Source: Acorus gramineus (lineage: Eukaryota; Streptophyta; Magnoliopsida; Acorales; Acoraceae). From it: 64,000 nt of DNA. Location of the stretch: the NCBI GenBank assembly GCA_030737835.1, contig CM060847.1, forward strand, positions 8,632,704-8,696,703, given 5' to 3'. A model generated the notes under the pieces. That model made no database searches, had not been told where the DNA came from, and worked only from the letters and a program-made list of their open reading frames with translations. The translations under genes and the position numbers were made by a program. Shown piece by piece: positions 22,701 through 35,000 of this stretch (its first letter is position 1; each line of letters starts with the position of its first letter).

Positions 22701-23515
22701 TAGAGTTCTGTGGGTTGTCTTTCAAGATTTTTGAAGACTTCATTTTCATATTTATTGTTTATACTTATGTATTGAATCTATACCCAGCACTGCAACAAAC
22801 GTTGAAATTGAACTTCCTGTACCTGTGGATGCCACTAATCCTAATGTAAGGACGTCTATGGGTTCTGCTGCTTATGCACCTGAAAATGATGCACTGCTCT
22901 GGAAAATAAAATCTTTTCCTGGTGGGAAGGTATTCATTGACTCTGAACTTCTGCTTTTTCACCTGGCATTTGTTGAAGTTGTACATGTACATAAATTAAA
23001 ATTTAAAGGATTCCGGCATTGTTTCAGACTTCAGTTTGTGTAGCCAATGCATGGTATTTATGGGTTTTAAAAATTGATTGTATAGGAATATATGTTGAGG
23101 GCTGAATTTAGTCTTCCCAGTATAACGGATGAAGAAGCAGCTCCAGAGAGAAAAGCTCCTATTCGTGTGAAGTTTGAAATCCCATACTTCACTGTATCTG
23201 GAATTCAGGTATTTATCATTGACAATATTATCACCTCAGTTAGAGGTTTTTCAATTCATACATGGGCTTTTCCTTGTAAGTTTCAGTACAAAATATGAAA
23301 ACATCTATTCATTTTATCACCAAAACTGTGTTCTATTATTGTTAATTCTATTCATATTAATCATTGCTGAATTCCAAGCAGGATTAGCTAATGCAACTTT
23401 TTTTTCCGTTTCCTAGGTCCGGTATCTGAAAATCATAGAAAAAAGTGGATACCAAGCTCTTCCTTGGGTGAGATACATAACGAAGGCCGGGGAATACGAA
23501 TTAAGGCTCATTTAG
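19784..23515 (+). CDS. AP-1 complex medium subunit (mu1)
   Basis: Eleven exons (19784-19912, 20191-20337, 20440-20502, 20597-20773, 20878-20981, 22131-22238, 22344-22440, 22582-22679, 22788-22929, 23086-23208, 23417-23515) join in phase to 428 aa, the usual size of plant AP1M (HAP13-type). The N-terminal longin-like domain (about 1-140) starts MAGAVSALFLLDIKGRVLVW. The C-terminal mu-homology domain (about 170-428) contains VFLDVVESVNILVNSNGQII, FIPPDGAFDLMTYRLSTQ and SGYQALPWVRYITKAGEYEL. In the AP-1 complex this subunit binds YxxPhi sorting signals and links cargo to clathrin at the trans-Golgi network/early endosome. It is needed for vacuolar sorting and cytokinesis in Arabidopsis. Intron 5 (20982-22130) is the largest. 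No defects were seen. Confidence 0.95.
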
Positions 23516-24244
23516 CGCTCACTCTCGCTTGCCAATCTCCAATGCATTGAGCATTGTAGATTGTTTGGAGCTCTCAAAGAAGCTATGTTTCAGAGTTGGT
23601 GCAGTTGGCAGATCCACAGTTCTTAATTCTTTTCTTTGCTTTTGTGTGATATTATATAAATTGATTTATTAGCGTAAGCACCGAATACCTAGCATTTTTT
23701 TTGAGGATCTTGGGTTATTATTATTTTTACCTGAAAATGATGAGGAATTCAGTGAGAGTTCAAGAGGGAAGGCTTGATGGATTGATATGTTGTAATCAAA
23801 GCCATGTTGAACCGCATTGGATACATCTGAATCAAGGTTCTAAAAGTTGGTTTTTTTTATGTATGCCCAGAAGAGAAGCTGAACTTCTGATCATTTTTAT
23901 CTTCCAAATTTGGAAATCCCGCACGTTGTCCCCCCGGTTTGTAGCCCTGGGACAGCCATGGGACTCAAATGCGAGTTTGGGAAGGAGAGCCCCATCAATT
24001 GCCATTGATGATGTAATTGCAAAGATAAATGATGTCTCTGTCCAGTCCGCAGTTTTTATTGTTTTTTTTTAATTTTTCACGGGTATGTTGTCAGAGCAAA
24101 TATAAACGGGGTAGGATTCGAACAGGGTTTTTATTTATTCTTAGCGATGTAGTTATTATGTGATAAATAACCATTACAGCATAGATAAAATATAAGTTAT
24201 TTTTTGTTTGATTATATTTTTAATTATTTTAGTTGAGAAGCATA

Positions 24245-24500
24245 ATATCAAAGTTTTTATTGTTTGGCTGAGCTTGGATAAATTGTGGGTAAAATGTGGT
24301 TAAGATGTGGATGAGAATTTATAAAAAAAAGAAAAAAATGATTTGACACATGGGTTCATTTATTTATAAGAGGTGATTTGACATATGAACTCTTTATATG
24401 AACTCTTTTTATGCTATATGAATAAATTGAGTGAAGTGATACAATTACATGTGTAATCTGTAATATTCTACTTATTTTGGCATGGTTATATGTACATATT
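24245..24500. repeat. Dispersed AT-rich repeat, family B partial copy
   Basis: Shares TTGGATAAA, TTTATAAGAGGTGAT and TTGACA-type blocks with the longer copy that follows at 24515-24905. Probably a diverged or truncated relative lying in tandem with it. Confidence 0.35.
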
Positions 24501-24514
24501 TCTTACAAACAAAC

Positions 24515-24905
24515 GGTTTGGATAGATAATTAAATTATTATGAAGTTTATGACTATTTAAATATAAATAAGGATAAAATGATTTTTTATTTGGTTGTGTT
24601 TTGAATTATTCTCGTTAGGGAACACAATAATAAAAAAATTTGTTGTTTTTGGATAAAATGTGGAAAAAAATGTAGGTAAAAATTTATTAAAGGTGAAAAA
24701 ATGATGATAATTGATTCGATAATTGATTTATAAGAGGTGATGATAATTGATTTGATAGTGAGCCCACATATTCGTTTGGGTTGAATAACCTGAAATAACT
24801 TAATTCTAGGGGTTGATTGAAATTCATATACCATTTTATAACAGTTAATTTTGACATACAGAATCTCATTTATTTCAGTATTCCAAACATCTATTTTTAA
24901 GACTA
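24515..24905. repeat. Dispersed AT-rich repeat, family B copy 2
   Basis: Collinear with 9038-9420 (landmarks TTATGACTATTTA, GAATTATTCTCG, TTGATTTATAAGAGGTGATGA, GTTAATTTTGACATA). The left end has GTTTGGATA, and the right end reads TATTCCAAAC, whose complement is GTTTGGAATA. These are probable terminal inverted repeats of a MITE. Confidence 0.55.
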
Positions 24906-25289
24906 TTCTAACTAATTCTCATTTATCCCATACCCTATTCCCGAACCAAACGAAGGATAGAAGGGTTTATACCTTCATATTCCACTCTATGGCCCCCCTC
25001 CCTACATCTAAACAGGGCTAAGGTATTGATATACCCATTTTTATCATCATTTTAGGACCATATGTATTTTGTTGGAAATCATACTGTAAATAATGAATCC
25101 TCGAATAAATTTATATGACCTTAAAAAAATGATATAATTAAAAAAAAAAAAAAAAAGACTAGATTTAACATTGGAGATTTGGAGACAGTTAAATAAATCC
25201 CTAGAGTTACTCACCCCACCCTGTTTTCTTTTCCACCCATCAGTTTTTTTTATATTTTATTAACCCACCCCTTAATAGGCATTTTGAAA

Positions 25290-25690
25290 ACCACCCTCTT
25301 TGCTCCGTTTTCCTCTTCGCCTCTGCAGCTACCAATTGCTCCCCCTCTTCCGCTTTATCTGCTTTAAAGTTTCGACGAGTGACTTTCACCACCCCGCTCG
25401 ATATCCGATGATGCAATCGAGCTCCATGAAGGTGTCACCACTCGAGCTGATGACGTTGCATCTGCCCCCCCCCCCAGTCCTTCACCACCACAGTCACCAA
25501 AGATGGAACCTCCCACCACCTCCGCTTTGAAGCCACTTCCTCCGATGATGACTCCACCCCTCCCATGGTTGCGGCCGCTGCCAACAAAAAGCTTTGCCCG
25601 CTCCTCCAATGGATCGAGAATCGCGTCACGATACACCCTTCCTCAGATCTTCACCTCGTCACGAGCACAGACAACGCACCGGGGCTAATA
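25290..25690. other. GC-rich coding-like block upstream of RST1, unassigned
   Basis: Composition changes sharply to GC-rich here. One forward frame gives a run ending NKKLCPLLQWIENR...SALstop that looks protein-like, but no family could be assigned and no splice partners were found. It could be a captured gene fragment, an old exon or compositional noise. Confidence 0.3.
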
Positions 25691-26059
25691 GGAGAAAAAG
25701 GACTCAGGATGGGTTCCGCTCTATAAAAAGCTAAAAAAAAAAATAAATTTTTAATTTTTTCAAGGGGTGAAAATAAATGCCCCCTTTAACATTGACCGAC
25801 CTGCCTAGTCATCGCATTTGGTTCGAAACCCACAAACCCCGCTCGCCCACACCCCGACCCATTCTGATCGATAGAACCAAACCTGGCCCGACCCTGTCCT
25901 CCCCGGGCCCGTTCGGGCTGGCCCGTGGGTCCGCTGGCAGCCGGTTGGGCTCCCGTTGCCGATACCCGGTTTTGCCCCCTCGAATACCCCCCTCGGCCTT
26001 GTTCGCCATATTTCTTCACTCCACGTCTCTCTCTCTCTCTCTCTCTGCGGAAGAAAACG

Positions 26060-29000
26060 ATGGACCCCTTCTCGTCCCTCCTCGAGAGGACCCGCCTCCC
26101 CCAACCCTCCCTGCAACGTTTAGCCGTCGCATCCATTTTCAACAACCTCCGCTCCTCCTCCTCCCCCGTCGGAAGCGACGCCGTCCACCGCTGCCTCCTC
26201 TCCACCTCCCCCTCCGTCGTCGATCAGGCGGTCCGAGAGCTCTGCCGCCTCGTCGAGGAGGGACACACCACCTTCGACGCCTCATACGGACTCATCGCGC
26301 TCCAGTCCGCCCTCGACGGCTGTGATCGCCGCTCCGTTCCCGTCCTAGTGAAGGCGATCGGCTTCATATGCTACCGCGCCTTCGCGAGTGACCCCTCGTG
26401 GATGCTCCGCTGGTCGGAGTCTCCCGAGCTCCACCCGTATAATAAGGTTTTGATTCACTATAGGGTTTCTGATATTCCGACTCCTCCGTGTTCTAATAGT
26501 TCGCCCCCCCTCTGTCATTGTAGGTCCTCTCTTGTCGGGCGGATGTTCATGAAGAGCTCATCCGGCAAGTGATGCTGTTCATCGTTCGGAGCAGGTCGTT
26601 GGGGTTGTCGAGGGCTGCGGAGTTTCTCAGGCCGTTTTTGGTATTTTCTGTCTTGAGAATTCCCTTCTCCGACAAATCTGCATCGTTTGTTAGGGATTTG
26701 ATGTCTTCTGTGGTGTCGTTGGCTTGCTCTTTAACTCCCTCTGAAGCAGTATTTGTTATTGAGCTTTTGATGGGTTGCTTAAGATACTTTCCTCGGAAGA
26801 ATGAAGAGGTAAGCTATATCCGTCATAGGTTTCTGACGTCCATAATTGACATTCATTGTTTATCTGATTTATGTCGCGGACCAGGACCTGACGCTGCTTG
26901 TTTCCTGTGGTGGACTTCTGGTGGATGCATTAGTTGTCATCACGAGGCAGACGGTCACAATGGTAGAGGTTTGTTTATCATGAGCGATTTTATTTGACCG
27001 CTGCATAATCTGGCAATACATGACACCGTTGTTTCATTTTTAATGTATTCATGAAGCTCTGCATAATAATTAATGCTTTCTGTGGTTTGAAAATGTTTTC
27101 ATGAATTTGTGTATACTAACTAATGCTTTACATAAATGTATTTCTGTATTTAATCACCATGTCGTAATTTTTTTTTTCTTCGGATTTGCTGTACCAAGCG
27201 TTTGTCTTATGTAATGGTGAATAGTTAATTTTATTTTACCTGCCCTGTTATTTTTGTTTCCATAATAGCTTTAGTTTGTGGTGATCTCATCCGTTAATGA
27301 TCATTTTTCATAATGTTAACAGTCATCAGACAAGGTTCAGTTATGTGGTTTGGCACTATTGGAGATTCTTCTTTCTATCTGTACGGATATTCACAAGCCA
27401 TATGGTGGGTGTGAAGTTGTTATTGAACATGCAAAGCATTTGCTGCTGGTGCAGAAAGAACTTGGCTTGCGTTGCATACCCGAGTATATTTCGATTTTAC
27501 GATCCTTATTTCTCATTCTTGTACAAGTAGAATATGAACATGAGCAGTTGACGCTACTTAAGTTTTCTGTTTTCATGTTGAGGTGGAGAAATGCAACCGG
27601 TATGTTTCATTCTTCTCCCTGTATTATGATATTGCTTTATACCATTATAAGAATCAGTGAATCTATTTATAGTTTTCTTGTTTTTGAAATGCAGCCTATT
27701 AACTTGCTTGAATTCATGTTTTTATGGATGATTTTTTTGGTCTTACCCATTTGGATATTCACAAAAACTGTGATTAGTAATATAACACTAGGAATTTTTT
27801 CTTTACACTGCAGCCTGCAGGCTATATTGTATAGAAACTAATGATGGACACATATAGTGTAATGCTTTCTTCTAGGCTCTAATATTCATGTATATATATT
27901 AATTTCTGGCCATTTCACGGTTTTTATGACTCAGAACATATTATTTTCCAACTCTGCTTAATCGATCTTTACATGTTTTAAGCTCTGTGTGAGTGATTTT
28001 ATTGGGTGAATATATACTCAATCTTGTAATCCGTGGAGATCTTTAAGTGTGTTGATGTTTTCTTTATCTTTTATTTATGGATTGCAGACTATAGTATCAC
28101 AGGGACTACATGTGGTCCTATTGAAGAGCTTTTGTTCATCTTTCCTGCGCTTGTCCTCCTTTCATCTCCTTCGCAGTCTCTTAAAGCTGCTGCTGCTGAA
28201 TTGCTTTCCTTATTGGAAACGGTCCTGATGGATTTGTTGGTGGCACGAAATAGTTTACCAATTTCTCAAGCAGGATTCCCTCCCATTAGCAGACCAGAGT
28301 CTATAATATGTAGGCTTCTGTATAATCTATGGTTTCAGGTATTGTCTTAAACTACGGATTTTATCTAGTTACTTGTTTTGTGATGGTCTCTAAGGTATGG
28401 ATCGTCGAATGACAATCTGTATGAAAGATGATTGATATAGCATTATTGCTCACTTTGTTACTAGTGATATGTTATACGGTGCTTTTTCAGGACCAATCTT
28501 CTTCTTCAAGTACTTATTTTCTATCATTTTCTATTGATGCTATGTCTGATCTGAAAGGCAACTATTATGAATCCAAATCATGGATATCACTAGTAAGAGA
28601 GTACTCTCTCATGGTTGCTGAGAGGTTGAAATCTCATATGGCATCACAGTTTCGTCAGATATCATCAGGTCCATCTGGTATATTGCCAAAATTTATAGAT
28701 GATTTCTGTAACCAGCATTTCTGGACAGTGAATGTCTGTTAGTGTATGCTCAATTTGTTTATCATGTGTACTCATACATGCCTTTGTCATGTTGCTTCTG
28801 CAGGAATGCCTTTGCTGCTCAGTGCCATAGCTTCTGCTTTAGTCACGCATTACACATTTGGTGTCACAGCTGTAGATTTATTGGCTGTTTTAGGACATGT
28901 GGACCTTAAAGTTGCCATGCCGCTGTTGATAGCTGTTCTTTATTTTAATAAGATTTTTTGCAATGTTGAGCACGAATCTCCCAAAATAACGGTAAGCTAA

Positions 29001-32000
29001 CCTGATTTGTTCTTCTCCTTAGTCCTGTGCGTACAATTTGCTGATGTATTTTGATTACTGATTTGTTGACCTTTTGAGATTTTGCAGCTGAAACTTCTGG
29101 AACTGCTTCCAGCACTTGCTTCACATTCTGTCATGGTACCGCTCATTGTGCAGAGTATATCGCCAATGATTTCCAAAGATACCAAACCGTATGCTACCTA
29201 CCTGTATCTGTGCTATTTCTCTGTATTATCTGTTTGTGTCATTATCTATTCTTGCCCCTTTATGTTAATGTCTTTATTTCTTGAGAAACAGTAGAATTTG
29301 TTGAGTACTATCTAAAAGGTAACATTGAGAAAGATCCATGAAGCTGATCTGCAAAGCTGCAAAATATCAAATATTTTGTCCCGTCATGGAGTAACCTTTT
29401 TAAACTATGGTTGCATGTGAGGTATTGAGTGGTTGTTTACAATCCTGCTACCGACTTTTTTTTTTTTGCTGTCTATATAAATACCAGATGTTTGTAATAT
29501 AGTAAATTGCAGAGTTTTCCCGATCTATGGAATGCTAATAACATTTTTGTGATGATGATTTACAGTGATCTGTTTGTAGTACCAATCATATGACTTTACT
29601 ACTTTGTGGGTGGGTCATGATATTGATGAAATGGAATGCATTTTGAGTTTATGTGATTTTGTACTGCATATTTCAGGATATTGTATTCTGCAGCTACTCG
29701 CCTGCTTTGTAAGACATGGAGTGTGACTGACCGTGCTTTTGGGAATTTGCAAGTAACTACATTTATGTTATTGATCCCTTTCTTTAAGCATATATTATAT
29801 TCATCAGTTAGTTACCTTCAGGTTCTTCTTATCTGTGAATATGCTTGTTTTCATTGTTCAAATGAGCCTCTAGGTTGTAAATGTCCTTTTGCACATACAT
29901 TTAACTTTTTATTGCATTTTGCTGGAGGTTTTCTGATAGAGGTCTAATTGTATGTGTACTTGTTTTGGAACATATCAATGTGATTATGTGTCACCATTTG
30001 TAAGGTGCTAAACTGTTTTGCTTTAGCATGTAGGGTGCTACATATTTAACACGTATGACTTTTTGCAATTTATGATAAAAAAACTTTCAGCAATGTATCA
30101 CTTCTTTTAATCAATCATGATGGAGGTGGCTGTATAATTTGTGGATGGTAGATTTTTCATGTTGCTCTTTGAGGCTGTTGTTTTCTTTCAACATCCCGGC
30201 ACATCCCATATGATGGAAATACTTGCAACAAGCATTGCAGTTTCACCTTTTTAGTGAGAGCTAGGCTATAATTTCTTTGAATTACCTTATAACTTATAAG
30301 GAATATCTGATGCTCTACCCAGTATAAGGTGCTCATGCAATTTTTAGTGCTTGACTGCTTGTTAGGGTGTGTTTGTGCACAATTTTGAAGGAAAAATGAG
30401 AGAAAGTGAGGGAATTTGGGTGATATTGGTGGAAAGTAGAAAAATTTTCCGTTGACCAATTTTCATGGTGTCTGTGCATGTGGTGGAAAAAATTTTGATT
30501 ACTTTCTCTCAAATTCTCTCCAATGGGGAAGGGAAATTTTTTGCTCACTTTTCCTAATAAGACAAAATAGGGGTAAAGTGATGGAAATTTTTTTTCTTCC
30601 ATTGTTTGACACAAACACTAGATTTTTGAATGGTTAAAGGGAAAATTTTCACTTTCCATCACTTTCCTTCATTTTTCCCTTTGACACAAACAAACCCTTA
30701 GTGATAGTTTTGTCTCTTTCTCTCTTCTAACTAATATTTTTTGAACTCATAATCATTTTATCACTGTTTAATAGAACAATCCATAAGATAAATTGGCCTG
30801 CTTACTGTTATATGTATTTCATTGTTCATTTGTAGGGTCTTTTGCATCCTAAAGCTCTCTCTGAGTCCATCTCTAGGAGAGGTGTTTGCTCAGTAAGTAT
30901 TGCGGCTTCAGTTCGAGATATCTGCAGACAAAATCCTGACAGGGGGGTGGATCTTATCTTGTCAGTGTCGGTAAGTATAGTGCAATACTCTTGAATGATG
31001 TTTATATGGGGTCATTGTTTTACCTGCTAATTAATTGCTTGACAATTCTCCATGTCTGGTTTAGTAGGCATGCATTGAAAGCCAATGTCCAACTGTGAAA
31101 GCTCTTGGCTTTGAAAGCCTTCGGCATCTTTGTGAAGCTGATGTAGTTGGTGGGTTTTTTAATTCTTTTTGTTGATTTTGTTGGTCAGTTTGCTCTTCTG
31201 AAAGGGCATTTTACATTAAAATTCTTCTTTATGATTAACAGAAAAATATCAGTTTTCTTATTAATGTGATTATGTTTTCACTAAATTCATGATTGCGATG
31301 TTTATCTGCTTTGATGTGCATTGATGTATTTTGTTATGTTTTACCTGCTGGATATCATCATTGTTAGAAGAGCCAAGCTGTTTAGATGTGCAAGTGGCAT
31401 GTTCTTCTCTCTTTGATGTATATCATTTGTGTACTGATACTTGTTATGTGCAATCTTGAGAGAGGATTTTCCCTGGAAATCTAATTAAAATCCAACCCTT
31501 GCAAAAAAAAAAAGAGGGAAAAGTCTATTATAATTTTTACCACTTATCGGAAAAAAATAAGTGGTAAAATTGTGTTATACCATCTGCCTCAGGCGCAATT
31601 GTGTTATAGGAAATCAACAGAGTGAAAGGAGGATCATTCAGTAGGGTCATTTTCTAGTGGAAAGTGAACCAAAGAGCCCTAAATTTATGTAGTTGATGAA
31701 TATTGACTACTGCATATTGGATCATCATAATCATGGCTATCGGCTGAGAGAATTGAAAAATGGTGTCTCGGGCATGTAACATTGCATGGCCAACTTGATC
31801 ACATGTTTAAGAACACTAAGTTGCTAACCTTGTTAGAGACCATTTTGTGGGATGATGATGCTAGTGATTGCTTCTTCTGGGCAAAGTTGGTCACCCTCTG
31901 TAGGCTTGGAGAATTGTAGCAGTAGAGAGACATTCGAAAATCATTATGCATTGGAGGCCGCTGTCCACTCATTTGCAACTTGCAACACATGATGATATAT

Positions 32001-35000
32001 GTTGTCTCACAGTTTACATTACTTCATTTTTATTGAGGATTAAGCTGTGCTCACTCACCTGTTTTCCAAATGCTATTTAGATGAACATTTAGAACGTGTT
32101 TGGCTAGTAAGTTGGTTGCTGGTTGAGGGCATAAATAGTTTTTGTATTTTGGATGCTTTCAACTAGGCATGAATTTATTATGAATGAAGCCAATGTTTGG
32201 TATAACTGATATAATGATATCATATTATGTATCTTTTTTGAAGGGTAGTGTCTATCTTTTGTTATTTTTTGTGATTGTAAATGGTGGTATTTGAAACCAA
32301 GATCTCGTGGTTACAAACACCATTGGTCTATGGCTTCAAGTCCAACTCCTCTATCTATTCATTAGAAAATGATAAACTACAAGGCAGTAATTGTTGTTCA
32401 GTGCTTTTCATTTTGTTAATTAGCATTTTATTTGTACCTTTCATCTGGCTCAATACTTTTCACTGAATGAGGCCCATGTTTGGTACTAAAAGGACAAACT
32501 GAATGATCATGTTATGTTAATATGATATGTTGGGAATTGAATAATATGCCATGGAATTCTTTGTCAGATACATTTTCAATTAATGGAATATTACATTTTA
32601 TCTGTTGATTTTCCATGGAATACCTATATTTGTTTTATGAAAATTCATATTTATTGAAAATCCATTAACATGTTAATTGTTGTTCAGTACTTTCAGATTC
32701 CTCAAATATCGTACATGTGTATGTACTTCTAATTTTTGGTCTCATTCAGTTTTCTGATATTTCTCTATCAGATTTTTATACTGCTTGGGACGTCATTTCA
32801 ATTTATGTTTTGGACTATTCTGCAAATCCTATCGTCGCATATGGGTAAGAATGTGCTTTGTTTATGTGTTGGTTTAGGTTATTTGATCTATTGTTAGAAA
32901 CCTGCTTGTAAGATGCTCTGCATGAATGGACAAGCAAGAACTAAATTTCTTTTAAACTTATTTTTTGTCACAGAGTATAGGCAGGTTTACTGCTTGGCAC
33001 GAGGGCTTTTTATAAAAAAATGCTGGTTTTGTTTGACTTAATTACATAAATTATGTTGTTTGATGTCACTTATTATATTCTTGTGGCACAGTTTATGTAA
33101 TCTCCTTAGATGTGGAGCATTTGATGCAGAGGCATATCCTGAAGCTTCAAAGAGTGTTATTCAGATCTTATGGGATGTCGGAACCTCTAGGAAGAGCTAT
33201 TGTGAATCAAAATGGGTAAAGGCACGGGTTTCAGCATTTGTATCCTTGACCCATTATGAGGTAGGCTTTGTAAAATGTGTTTTTCTTTCTCATGATGTTT
33301 TTGAATTCTTATGCCAATTTTGACCCACTAATTCTTGAATTTGTATTTTTTTTCAACATGCCTATGTTCATTGGTTTTATGCGCGTATACACGTATATGA
33401 GTAAAGGCAGTAAGATTTTATAAGAGATACAAGGAAACCAGTTATAGAATTGCCTGATCATGAATTATGCGGGTGGTTAGCCTTACAGGGTCAAGCAAAA
33501 TAATTGCTGAGTGAATGACCTTTCTTGAATGATGTTCACACCTATGTTCTGTCGAGGAGAGCTTGATTTGGGAAAAAGTTGGGTTCTCAAGTCTTCATTC
33601 AAGGGTCAAGCCTAACGCTCTATCTGGTCATTCATGTTGCTTGAACTGGATATGGGTCCCACGATGACGTTATGTCTTTGACTCTTGACATTATAACCAT
33701 TTGGAAAAGAAATCAATTAATTATTTACTTCAAAAAATCAAAATGATTGAATATGTCTATATAGTATTTCCAAATTATTTCTCATGCCTGAAAATAGCCT
33801 GTATGAATTGTACAATAACATAACTATACTCATGCCGACTCTGGGATTCTTGTTTTTCCCTAACAATATGCCCATCTCTTTGATGCACTGGATAGCATAT
33901 TCATGAATATAGCAGAGCCCATTCTGGTCTCGTGATCTGAGTCCTTACGGACCTTACCCAATTTGCTGGTAGCGTCCTGTACAAACTCCTGGCTATAATT
34001 GTCTAAAGACTCTTCCAACAACTTTATTCTTCCTTTCATTATTAATTATACCTATGTTTTCACATGTCATATTACTTCGGAGAATATTTTCCTTTGTTAC
34101 TTGAGGAGTTGGATTGTATAATTCTCATATTTTATGATGTTTTCCCAGGTAAAACATATTCAGGAAAGTATATCTGATCTTAAGGAACGAAACCTAGAGT
34201 GTCTTACATCTGAAGATAATGATGAAATACTCAAGGCAATGGAGGGTTTCCAAGTGAAGATTATAACATTCGAGCACATGTCAAGAGTTTTTCCCAATGT
34301 TACTTGTTAAATTGATGAATTTATCAGCAGTTGGTGTGTTAAAACTGATACATCTCTTATGCGACAGAAATCGACGTAGATTATTAAAGGAGAAGCAAAT
34401 CATCATGAAGAAAGTTGAAAAGTTGCTGGATATCTTCCCTCATGCCATGTTTAGTTCAGGTATCATGAAATCCAGAATGTTGATGATTAATTGTTGGTTG
34501 GATTTATTGCATCCATTATTAGAAGTTGGATAGAAGTAGTGCCATATCTTCTCATAATCCCATCTAAATAACTCAGTATAAGAATTTGAAACCTGCGAAG
34601 AACGCCATCCATATTTGTTGTTCTAGGATCTCATAAATAATAATGCTAAATTTTAGAAGAAGTTTAGTAGATTGTTCATTGTTGTCAACTCTGTTGAAGG
34701 AAGAACACCAGCAAAAATTAATCTGAGCCTTAAGTACCAGTGTATCACAGATTAACTTGAGCTTTTTATTGTCTGTCATATATTTATCTTTTAAATATTC
34801 TCTTACACGTTATTCCAGATCGCCTCCATTCCCTCTTAAGTACCACTATCTTTTTTTTTATTTTGTCATACCATCATCTTCTGCCAGTACATTGATGGTG
34901 CTGTGCAAATTCTTGATATGGAGTATACTTATCGCCTCCATATATCCTATATTTACCCCTTACCCATGTAGTTGAGGAGTTCCAAGGATTGTGATTTCCC

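Larger units (their letters stand above)
23516..26059. other. Intergenic region between AP-1 mu and RST1
   Basis: Holds the AP-1 mu 3' UTR and at least two AT-rich family B repeats. A GC-rich block at about 25290-25690 has no assigned product. The likely RST1 promoter follows, with GGGCCCG/GGCCCGTGGG motifs near 25909-25928. A CT microsatellite at about 26027-26046 lies in the probable 5' leader. Confidence 0.6.

Noticed and set aside
25777-26325. 182-residue frame overlapping RST1 exon 1
   Set aside because: Alternative frame of the GC-rich first exon; the 26060 ATG frame continues in phase through 24 further exons.
28678-28740. Extension of RST1 exon 6 to the TAG near 28741
   Set aside because: It would end the protein early; the GTATAT donor at 28678 restores phase with exon 7.
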